A program made the translations under genes and the position numbers. Below the pieces are notes generated by a model. The model saw only the letters and a list, made by a program, of their open reading frames with translations, did not search any database and was not told where the DNA came from. DNA of 64,000 bases from Gari tellinella. Its lineage: Eukaryota; Mollusca; Bivalvia; Cardiida; Psammobiidae. The stretch lies in the NCBI GenBank assembly GCA_922989275.2, contig OV277871.1, positions 62,083,848 to 62,147,847 on the forward strand, read 5' to 3'. Positions 54,424 to 64,000 of the stretch are shown here, piece by piece (position 1 is the stretch's first letter; each line of letters starts with the position of its first letter).

Positions 54424-54430
54424 ACGTAAA

Positions 54431-57400
54431 TTAAAACTTAATGAATATGCAGATGGTAACTACGTATTTATAATTGAATGATATGCTATCCTGATGAATT
54501 TCTTACGGGATATCCTAGTCTGTTTAATCCCTGTACTGCCATAACGTAATCTGCCTTAATATAGTCTGTTTTATATTTCAGATTATATTTTTTAGAGAAT
54601 TTATTTAAAAATACTTAAATGAGTTCCAAATACTTTTGAATCGAAACAGATGTCGCATAATGTAGCGTCTTATCAAGATCCAAACTGTTCGAAAATAACA
54701 AGACTTAGTGCACTGAAGGTAAGGCCATGAAGCGATTAAGATTAAAGAGGTCCTTCTCTGTGTGTGACCTCCAATTTGCATACATTACTTTGAATGTCAC
54801 TGGCATAGTCGTGTCCGTTATACTGCAGAGATATTCGAAATAAATAATCATTTCGACTAGAAGAATTACCTATGAAAGCATGGCGTAATAAGAGAAATGT
54901 TATGAAATGTTTACGTGTTTGCAAGTGTTGTGTGATGCTAGTTAATTATCAGATGAAAATACCGTGCAGTAGGGTCTAAATTAAGTAAAGGATAAACTGT
55001 TTACCTACAAAAGACAGATTGTACACCAAATTCTTTCTGTCACAATTTTGTAGAATAATTACACAGAACTAGAGTCAATATAACAAGGTAACCAATCAGT
55101 AAAGATTCTCGAAAATGTTTAGGTTCATAATCAGTGTGCCGTTATGTCACCGGAGCTGAATCGCCATGCGGCAAAACACATATTGCCAACTGTTAAATGA
55201 TATATCATAAAATATTTATCCTGACTTAAAAATCATTGAATATTAGCATATAACATACGCTATGCTATGTTTTAAATTAGCAAAGTTGTGCAAATAGTTT
55301 GCTTTCCTTCCTTTTTGGATTATGTATGAATTCGTTAAGCTAGAAAAGAGTACCAAAAACGGTCGATATTATGATATGTTAGATAAAAATGTTCAAGAAA
55401 AATGCTTGTTTAATTGTGAATCCTGGCTTTTCATTGATAATCGTTCATCAAAACTATATAATTTACCTTTATTGTTATCATCTCAGAGAGCATCTTCCTG
55501 AAATCCTCATATCATCTCATCGTCATTCATCGGCGCTATACCACCTATCTGTGTCGTAAAACCAAACGCAATCATCCACCATCGGTCCAGTGTTTTCATG
55601 TTACAATTGAAAGAGTATATCGTATAAAACGGTCTTTATACATAGCGTGTCTTTCACACAGCAGTTTTGTACTTATGTGATTTTCTATTCGTCGTTATTG
55701 TTTACCCACTAAATGCAAATTTTACAAAACTAGCGGTTACAGTTGTTAAAACATTTTTTCTCCAATAAACACGTTTATGCTAAAAACAATAATGTCTACT
55801 AGCGAATCGTAAATATTTTATTTTACAATACGCCAAACCGGAATGGTTGTCAGTGGTTACGCCATGCTGGCTCTTCCGTTGACTTTATACGACTTTCACA
55901 CCTAATGTGCAAAAGCTCAACAAGAACTCCACGTCAATAATGATTCATTGTTTACAATTAGGCGAAAAATGTCTTGACATTTTTATGCCAAATTTATCGT
56001 GTTGACAGATGTAGAAATGTAAAATGACTTTGTACTGTGTGTGTTGATGAAAAGTTGTTATATCAAATTTATTACGTGTTCACATCACATGTCATAAATT
56101 ACGTGTGTGTGTCAAGTCTAAGGTTTCTCGGAATTCTTTGTTTATATGCCGTAGGTGTTAGGATATTTCCTAATAAACCATATTGTTTTAGTATCAATGC
56201 GTTTAATAGTAACCATTCTAACACGACTATTTGTTTTAAACCCGTTTGCTCCTGATATTAAAATACAAATATTGCGTTTAGTTTAGATTTATGTAATCGT
56301 CTTCTACACTGTAAAGCAAAACATATGTAGCGGTAGCGTTGACGACAAAATATGGATAAGAACTTAACTCATTTACTCTGAAAGTTGATTGCGAACTGAG
56401 AAATATTATGTTTAGATATATTGTAACACTGGTATACTTTTCTGCATAATGGGAATTTTATAAATCACGTGCTGCATTCACAAGTCGCTCTACACGACGA
56501 CATCTCTTACAAACACTTGGTTAACGCTTCGTTGTAAATTCAATTTCTCTATGCAATTACAGATTCAGAACATATTACATATAGTTTTGCACGTTAGAAT
56601 CTCATAAATTTATCCTGGCTGATATTTCGCCGATACGCTGGCGCCTTAAGATTTAGATCATTTGCATGTAAAATAACCACTTTGGGTTTGCTTACACGTT
56701 CATAAAGCAGTAACATACATACTTACCCTACATCTGCCAGACAAACAGGTGTGGTTGGACGACTCTATGGTACAGAGGAGACGATATATATATACATCCA
56801 TTTGAAACCATACATTTTTGAAGCGGTAGTAAATCTCACTTAGAAACAACATCAAGCACAATACAGAAAAATAAATGCCTCACACACTATCTGAACAGTA
56901 CATCAACTCTATAATCTTACAAACGTATCAGTATGTATATATACTTTTTTGTTATATATTTTAATCAATTACTTCATAAATACTCTTTTCAATCACATTA
57001 AATTTGTTAGAATAAATGCCCAACTGTTTAAAAAATAGTACCTTTTTTTTTTAAAGAAACAGTGTACAGTTGAAAAATAGCTTAATCAGGTATCTCATAT
57101 ATCTGGATGCAAATAGGTTGTAAAGTTGGTAAATACTGTTTATCAACAATTAAGTTTGAAGAATTTATATGGTAATAAGAGGCAGAATTACTTGTATATT
57201 CTTTTTGATACTGTACAAACAACCTCCCTTTCATAGCAAAATGAAAAAGATGTTCTATTTCTTAGATGTTTTCTAGATTTTTTGTCTTTTGATTTTAACA
57301 TTATAAGACTAATTAATGTTTATATTATTATGCCGGTAAAGAGTACATTACATGCATTCAATGTTGGAAACTATGTCGGCATATACATAAACTACAATGT

Positions 57401-58005
57401 ATTAATATAATTTGCAGAATGAATATTGGTGTTAAGTGAGGGAGTTAACTTTTGTAAAAAACCTTACGTTATTTAATCAGCCCCTTATGAATTTTATGGG
57501 GTCTTCTCGTGGCCTCGATTGAACAATTGGATGACTAGAATTTAGTAAAAGTTAATATAATACTAATGACATGTACCAAAATATATATAAGGACTATTTA
57601 AACTGTATCTGCGAATACATGTATGTTAGTGAACAATTAATACCTATCTGCACAGTTTGCATTTTCATATTTATTGATATGTTGTATGGACATATCATGA
57701 AGGGTCATTGTTTATCTATAGTTCTAACATGACACGTGTTTCTGTCACTTTAAAATAGAGAAATGCTCATCGTGATACATCTGAGACGTTTTTTCCCATT
57801 GTTCTCTGCAAGATGGAAGACCGGTAAATGTGCGTTGTGTATGTGGAATTTCTGTTGTAAGTAAGTTTGCTGTTGGCATGTTAGATTAAATCCGCGGGGA
57901 AAAGTAATTCGACCGGAAAACTGACAGAGGAAATCAGAGTGAACATTTATTTATTTTTTAATTGATTCCTTTTTAAAGCTGTTTATGTTAGAATCAAAAT
58001 AATCT
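54431..58005. other. Long stretch without recognisable features
   Basis: 3.6 kb of AT-rich DNA. The few frames over 60 codons (for example 56037-56255) lack domains. No tandem array or paired termini were found by eye; a short (TA)n tract is at ~56787. Confidence 0.45.
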
Positions 58006-58195
58006 CTTATTCTATCGTTGTTAAACGGTGTGAGACAACGGAATATATGTTAAATAGTTATTAAACGGTATTATACAACGTTTGGGAGTTGTAAAGCACA
58101 ATAATTGACCACTCAGGCCTTTGGCCTCCGTGGTCAATTCCTGTGTATGACAACTCCCAACCGTTGTTTAATACTGTTAAACAACGGTAGAACAT
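58006..58195 (-). repeat. Hairpin H6 (tandem-GA hairpin family)
   Basis: Core arms 58071-58180: TTAAACGGTATTATACAACG, GGGAGTTGT and AATTGACCAC pair with the right-hand GTGGTCAATT, ACAACTCCC and CGTTGTTTAATACTGTTAA. The left arm is partly duplicated outward (58021-58050). The apex 58109-58133 on the minus strand reads CCACGGAGGCC and GGCCTGAGTGG around AAA: a variant with one G.A kept and one extra base on each side. The flank downstream on that strand, ATTATTTTGATTCTAAC, is shared with H3 and H5. Confidence 0.75.
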
Positions 58196-58806
58196 ACACA
58201 ATTTCTTAACCAGCTCATATATCAAGCATGCAGGGCGTTATTAGCATATCCTTAAACCAGATAATGTGTCTATCCACTTTGTGCATAATTGCAGAAAGTT
58301 CGTGCTTTGAAGAAAGAAGGTTAATCAAATACTTTTACTTTCTAACACATGGTTATTGTAAAGTAAGTCGAGAGACCGTATGTTAATGACCCTACCCTTT
58401 TAAGGATGTCTTTTTTACATGATGACATTTCCGAAAAAATTTAAGATAGCGTAAAATATAATAATTAACAAAACCAACTTTTGGTGAATGTATATGATCA
58501 TTAAAAACTACTTTCGCGAACAGAATTTGGGTTTTCGTAACGTACGGAACTTTTGACATTTTTTGTCCGATGCGCAGTTTACAGCATACACCGTTTTCAT
58601 AGGTAGGTTGCACTACACCCGGTTTCATTTCAGTTTCTCAGAATATAAATATACAGTTTTCATGGAAGTATGGTTTTATTATAAATTTATAGATAATTCA
58701 ATAGATCAAATGATATTTTTTTATAAGATCCAGAACCTGTGTTTTTATTTGCTATTTCACTAAAACTTTATGTTTGCAAGGCTTAAAACTAAATATTAAA
58801 AATTTG
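58196..58806. other. Nothing recognisable
   Basis: No supported gene. Confidence 0.5.
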
Positions 58807-59393
58807 GTTTCAGTTTCAGTTTTATTAGCATATCAGCAATATACATTGCCTTTGGCCATTAACAAAGATATATGGAAATATGGCAAATACAAAAGACATA
58901 TACATTAAGTATATTCATCACAAAGCAGCAATAGTATCTAGGGTATGTTTACGTAAGTTCATACTTTCTTTAATATACTTAGCAGTATTCAATAAAATTT
59001 TCATATTACTAGTAGACATGAAATTATTGAATTTGTTGATAGTTGGCCTAAATATTTTTTACGAAATTCATAGTACATAGGGCAACACAATAAGAAATGA
59101 TATTCGTTTTCTATACGATTTTGGTTACAAAGCTTACATGTTCTGTTCACTCTGTCTATACCGGTAAAACGGCCAATTTCTATTTCAAGCTTGTGAGAAC
59201 CTAATCTAAATCGAGTAAACATTTGGCGTAACTCATCATTGGAAATCTTATTCAAATATTCTTCAAAGCAATATGACCTTTTAAAATTACAATATGTATC
59301 TAGTTTTGACATGGTATGAGTTGATACATTCCAGTCTTTAATATACTGGTCTCTTAAGTGTGTATCAAACCCATAAGCGATTTTTTCAAAGTA
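58807..59393 (-). pseudogene. LINE 3' end: reverse transcriptase C-terminus and tail
   Basis: On the minus strand, YGFDTHLRDQYIKDW leads into FTRFRLGSHKLEIEIGRF and then CKLCNQNRIENEYHFLLCC, a C-x2-C...H-x4-C zinc-knuckle-like block found at the C-terminus of many molluscan non-LTR elements. A single frameshift near 59050 separates it from FNNFMSTSNMKILLNTAKYI and the stop near 58920. A ~110-bp 3' UTR ends in AATAAAACTGAAACTGAAAC, a simple-repeat tail. 5'-truncated, as expected for a LINE. Confidence 0.75.
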
Positions 59394-59917
59394 TTAAACT
59401 TTTTTTCTATCATTGTTTTTTTGGAAGAGCTATTTATGATGAATGAAAAAATGAAAAAAAATATATATGGTGGTGTCCTTTTTTTTTTAGGTACAGCAAT
59501 TTGAAAAAGGTATGTCAAATTTGGGATTTGTTTTCAAATGTTACCCATTCAGAGTACAAGCTTCGGTAAAATCTATTTCAAAACAAAACAAAACAAAAAT
59601 GGTAATTTGGTTTTTCTTTATTTATTTCATGTCTATGGTGGTATTTTCACATATATAAACCAAATTTAGACAAAGCAGGCACCAGGTTTGAACAATATGG
59701 ATCCTTGAGTATCAAAAATATGCTTTATATAGGGCATGATTTTATCAGATTTTTTATTTTATGAAAAAAAGTAAAAAAAGTTTGAAAATGAAATAGTTCT
59801 AGTATTAAACTTTTTTTTATATTCAGTCAATGCTAAGACAGTTCAAAATGCTAAGACAGTTCAAAATATGAAAAGAAATTGAAAGGTCAGTGTTGAAAAT
59901 TTTGAGTTTAAACTCAA
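59394..59917. other. AT-rich, one 20-bp tandem duplicate
   Basis: AATGCTAAGACAGTTCAA is repeated head to tail at ~59830-59868. No gene. Confidence 0.5.
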
Positions 59918-60170
59918 TGTGGCCGTGCTCTAGTGTTAATGTGTTAGACTGCCCCTCCGGGGATCAGGAGTTTGATCCCCTGCCGGAACATGTCCTTCGG
60001 ATGATACTTTAACCCGAGGTCCAATGTAACAGTGCTAAACACAAGGCATGCAAAAGTACTGGAGGGCTTTATCGAAAAAAGTAGGACCTCTTCCGGTTCC
60101 TCTGTATCCGCTATCTTCTCGCTTCTATGTTAAGTCTAGTTAGCATATGGTTGGTAGAAATGGACTGAAA
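59918..60170 (+). mobile_element. tRNA-derived SINE
   Basis: The head has TGGCCGTGCTCTAGTG (A-box region), a CTCC/GGGGAT arm and GAGTTTGATCCCC (B box) at tRNA-like spacing. Then comes TCCTTCGGATGATACTTTAA and CCCGAGGTCC, a block of the kind conserved in the central domains of metazoan SINEs. A less conserved tail runs to ~60170. No clear target duplication seen. Confidence 0.6.
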
Positions 60171-62964
60171 TCAAACCAATCAATATGTTTGAAATCTGTT
60201 TTTACTGTTAACATTTTATACACACTTGATATGGAAATGACAAAATGAAATCTTTTTTTTCCTTTAGAATAAATTATTGCTTTGTACACATGAACATCTG
60301 TTTGCTCTAATTCTGCATAACTTCACATTCTGTAGACTGTATTTTGTACAAGGCTAACACTTATGCATTGCCATTTTGGGATAAACACACTCTTGGATGT
60401 TCATAAGTTATAAAACAAGAAATTATAAAGTATCGAAATCACTATTTATCTAATAAACGTGCACAATATAGAGGTCCGTAAAAACCGTACGGCCAACTGG
60501 GCATATATTTTATACTAAATTTCGAATCACCAAAATACTGTACTACTACGCCGACAGTTAATCAGTAAAAAGAATCTAGACAAACTGAGATCACCACTAG
60601 GTATTGAAACATTTCCAAGTGTCCTAAGCAGTCCTGCACACTCAGGATGGAAATCAGGCTACGTAGAGCTCTAATATTAACAGTGACTCAGACTTTTCTT
60701 TTCAAATATAGACGTCACAATGATAATGACGCCATGTTGCTATTATGACGTTATTGTGAAAACGAAGCTAAATTCTAAATGTCAAATGATTATTTTAAGT
60801 TAATTAAATATTAATTTAATATTTGAATATGGTATCAGACAAGTCTTCTTACAACACATTGATGTTGATTTTATTTAATCTAGTTTGATAGGTGTTTTTA
60901 TCAACGAATGAATAAAACCGAAAAAAACACCTATGAAGAATCGTTTTCCAAAGAGCCGGGGGCAAAAGTGAAAGTAAGATCGTTCGGATTTTCGTGTAGT
61001 TTGGTGTTTATGTGAGAAATAGGATATCAAATTCGTGTGTTTACAGTCGTGAATTTATTGAACTCGTTGGAGAACTTCACGGCTGAAAACACAATCATTT
61101 AATATCCTCTATATTGTAACATGATAGGAACTTATCACATACACAAGAACACCGTTTGTATCTATGTTGATTGTTCCCTCTAGGAAAAGTAATTGATTTA
61201 CATCACAATGCTGGTCACTGTGAAATCTAATAATGCTTAGCTGCCATGGGAGTATTGTCTGAATACATACATTCGGATGCATATCTACATAAATGGTGTC
61301 TCTGTTATAATTGGCTAACATTGCACTATGGCGGGAGTAGGTTTGACTGATGCAGTGTAAATAAGCATATTCAGACTAAAACTTGGCTAAATATAAACAT
61401 TTTCAGAAACTTTCAGAAAGACATTGTCATAGAGCTCCCGGTACCGTGAGACGAGGGCTATAAAGAGGCTTATGAGTAGGCACGGCTATGGGGGGATTAA
61501 GCCAGAATGATGAAATTACACGTGTGAATGAAGCAAAAGTTGGTAGCATGGGCTCACCTGCCAACTCCATGTAAAAAAATTCTAGCAGCCTTAATAACTG
61601 TCTGAAAAAAGTAACCCGTCAATAGGAAGGATCAGGCAATCAAAGCTGTGAGATAGGTAGCTAAGAAAGTTTCAATCTCAATTTGACTCCATAGGAACAA
61701 CCAAAGCAGGTTTTAGCGACAACGTGCAATGCCTGATTACCACTTCATACCTAAAAATGAACTGGCGAACATTCTCTGATTAAATGCACTTTGCTCAGCG
61801 GATGACGGATGGCGTTACGCGGTGACATATCTAATGCAAAGCCACTTAGTTTCGACCACTTAAGTTTCTGTACACTGCGGTCTAAATTTCATATAGCTAG
61901 GGAAATAGTTTGGATCAAGAAAATGACAAGCACGACAATTACATGGCGTGCTTAAGTTAATGTATACGAATATATGGTGTTTGAGGCTGGGGATACCTAA
62001 GGTACATTAGCAGATAGCTGGTTGAGGGGAGATGTCTGGTTCATTGACGTTTGTTTTACACGGTCAATTAGTCGTGTAGGCAAGTTCATTATAGAGGGAG
62101 TTTACTGTATGTGCTACTATATTCTTTAATCCACATGCGTATGTATCAGTTTTCTGTGAGGCCGGTAAAATGTCACGCCCCATTGCAAGTGAGAACTCTA
62201 GCACCAGTTTTCCTAAACTGTCTGGCAATAAGGAGCGTTGAAGCTGAGATCAATATATAAGGTATATACTTACAGTAAAACCACGACAATCCAATCTTAC
62301 TTAAATTGAACTTACCGTAATTTAAAATTAAAACGGTGCTTGGCAACTTGTTACCTTTAAAGAACGATCATATGCAATTATATGCAATCATATGCTAGCA
62401 CGATTTATCACAAATCTTTTCACCTAAATGGAAGGACTTGTACTGTACACTACCCTTATTTGAATTGAATGTAGGGACATATGACCTTTTCACAACAGCT
62501 TTATACGCTGATAATAATGTATTTGAAATTTAAAACACTCAGACCTGCCGCTAATACTCGAAAGAGGCGTTATGGCAGTATAGATAGATAGATAGACCTG
62601 TGTAATGGCCCTAGTTCAATTTCTTCAATAGTACAATGCCATACGTTTGGTGACATAGTTCAACGGTCTTAGTAGGAATCATGTCAGAATGCAAATAGAA
62701 AATGTCGCGTTGTGCTATTTACACATAAAACAATTTAAAAGAAATATGGAAGTACTTTCGGTTTAGAATGATTAAAATGTTTTCTATTTGACAAGATTGT
62801 CAGACTTACGAGCAGTAATGTAATACAGTCGAGAAACCATTATAATTTCCCAAAATACATATGTATTTACTATTATTATACCAGATTCATATAGCGCTCT
62901 TTTCACACAGGAGTTTTGCGTTTAAAAGAAAGACGCTTAGTATGGAATAACATAAATGAAAACG
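60171..62964. other. Nothing recognisable
   Basis: No gene or clear repeat beyond short words: ATATGCAATTATATGCAATC near 62370 and (TAGA)n near 62580. Confidence 0.5.
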
Positions 62965-63226
62965 TACCTACAAAGCGAGAAAAGACAAATAACTACATTT
63001 ACAATATACACGATACATTATGGATTTACATAGAAACAAATGTCGAGCAAGGAAAATAGATCTACTTTCAATATAACTACCAAGATTATAAAACTTACCT
63101 ACAAAGCGAGAAAAGACAAATAACTACATTTACAATATACACGATACATTATGGATTTATATAGAAACAAATGCCGAGCAAGGAAATAGATCTACTTTCA
63201 ATATAACTACCAAGATTATAAAACTT
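62965..63226. repeat. Tandem duplication, two ~131-bp units
   Basis: TACCTACAAAGCGAGAAAAG starts each unit (62965 and 63096), and GATTATAAAACTT ends each. Only about three differences, so the duplication is recent. Confidence 0.9.
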
Positions 63227-64000
63227 GTTATCGTTAGTTTTTAATTTATAAAATGAGTCAAATAATTAAAAGATCAATGGCATGACCACAAATAATGATT
63301 TAAAAGTCAGTGTTGTCCCAACCAACTCCGCACCTACAATATCTATAGCTGAATTATATCCTTCGTCTATAAAATAAACTGTCAAAGAATTATACAACAT
63401 ATCCTTAACCAAGTTGGTTTCAAAAGAGACCAAATTCATTATCCCTACCATCAAGATTCACCAGACAGGCACCGGAACTCCAATTTAGACCCACAGCATA
63501 TACAGAAACAACATAGTCTAGATATAGCAGTCATATATTTGCTCCACCCCACACCCCGGGACCTACAGAATCCATGGCTTAGTTACAGTCTTAATTTATA
63601 AAGCATAAAAATAAAGAATTTCCAAGAATTATACCACCGACCCGAGCCAACTGTTTTCAAAGGAGAATGGACAATCCCTACCATCAAGATCCACCAGACA
63701 GGCACTAGGTCAATGGTACAACTCCAGGTCTCCTTTTTAGGCAATTAATGTTAAAAACTAGTACATCCTTTGAAAAAAGGTTTTGCGGTTAGGTAATTCG
63801 GCACCTGATCAGGCTTCGAGGTCTTTTCCACCAATATTAAAAAAATGTTTTTTCAATCACCATTCATTTGCTACATTTTATTGCATTATGTTTATAATGT
63901 CATTGAAACCACTAGTTTCCAATATTGCCAGGATAGACTTAACTCTTTTATTTGAAGCCTGAAATTGTGTAGTCATAACAATTCTCATAGATGCTACATC
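63227..64000. repeat. Dispersed short direct repeats, no gene
   Basis: CCCTACCATCAAGATTCACC with AGACAGGCACC at ~63443-63475 recurs at ~63676-63706, about 230 bp on, together with a CAAA(A/G)GAGA phrase just before. This may be two units of a longer tandem array continuing past the window. Confidence 0.5.

Larger units (their letters stand above)
51185..54430 (+). mobile_element. PLE-A: Penelope-like element with GIY-YIG-type tail, broken by two insertions
   Basis: A second, different Penelope-like element. Coding pieces lie at 51185-51732, 52012-52175 and 53280-54300, separated by a PLE-B terminal-repeat fragment (51733-52005) and ~1.1 kb of unrelated DNA (52176-53265). The 3' tail holds a hammerhead-like motif. 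The order N-domain, reverse transcriptase, C-terminal endonuclease is that of canonical Penelope/Neptune/Poseidon elements. Confidence 0.85.

Overview
The window is eukaryotic, AT-rich, non-genic and crowded with repeats. It looks like animal DNA, most likely from a bivalve mollusc. That guess rests on the mix of elements: two kinds of Penelope-like retroelement, RTE/CR1-like LINE pieces, a tRNA-derived SINE, short TA- and TTAA-flanked inverted-repeat transposons, and arrays of roughly 150-bp units with terminal hairpins like those known from oysters and clams. The species is inference. I found no convincing host protein gene, rRNA or functional tRNA. Nearly all open frames are decayed transposon coding or chance frames in repeats.

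Layout. 1-2341: minisatellite of about 30-bp monomers carrying heat-shock-element motifs, ended by a mariner-like element with long inverted repeats (2344-3288). 3.3-6.7 kb: a decayed LINE reverse transcriptase, otherwise unannotated. 6.7-13.8 kb: three copies of one Penelope-like family (PLE-B), a second mariner-like element and the first member (H1) of an unusual hairpin family. 14-25 kb: hairpins H2-H4, TTAA-flanked MITEs, a pogo-like MITE, a solo PLE-B terminal repeat, a tRNA-like sequence and a 25-G run. 25.5-33.4 kb: further inverted-repeat elements, a 36/40-bp minisatellite, hairpin H5 and a TCGA-rich segment. 33.4-35.1 kb: a tandem-unit element with a terminal hairpin. 35.66-38.28 kb: a young LTR retrotransposon with nearly identical 1.03-kb LTRs and almost no interior. 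38.9-45.8 kb: more tandem-unit elements, MITEs and the best-preserved PLE-B reverse transcriptase. 47.7-50.7 kb: a LINE endonuclease split by a TA-flanked element that is itself split by a TTAA-flanked element containing a tRNA-like sequence. 51.2-54.4 kb: a second Penelope-like element (PLE-A) with a GIY-YIG-type tail and a degenerate hammerhead-like motif, broken by two insertions. 58-64 kb: hairpin H6, a LINE 3' end, a SINE and short duplications.

The most unusual signal is the set of six long hairpins (H1-H6). Their arms pair almost perfectly within each copy but do not resemble each other between copies. The apex is shared: four of the six keep a tandem G.A mismatch (YGAG facing CGAR) on one strand and two are diverged. 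Three members also share the same flanking sequence downstream on that strand. I do not know a named family that fits.
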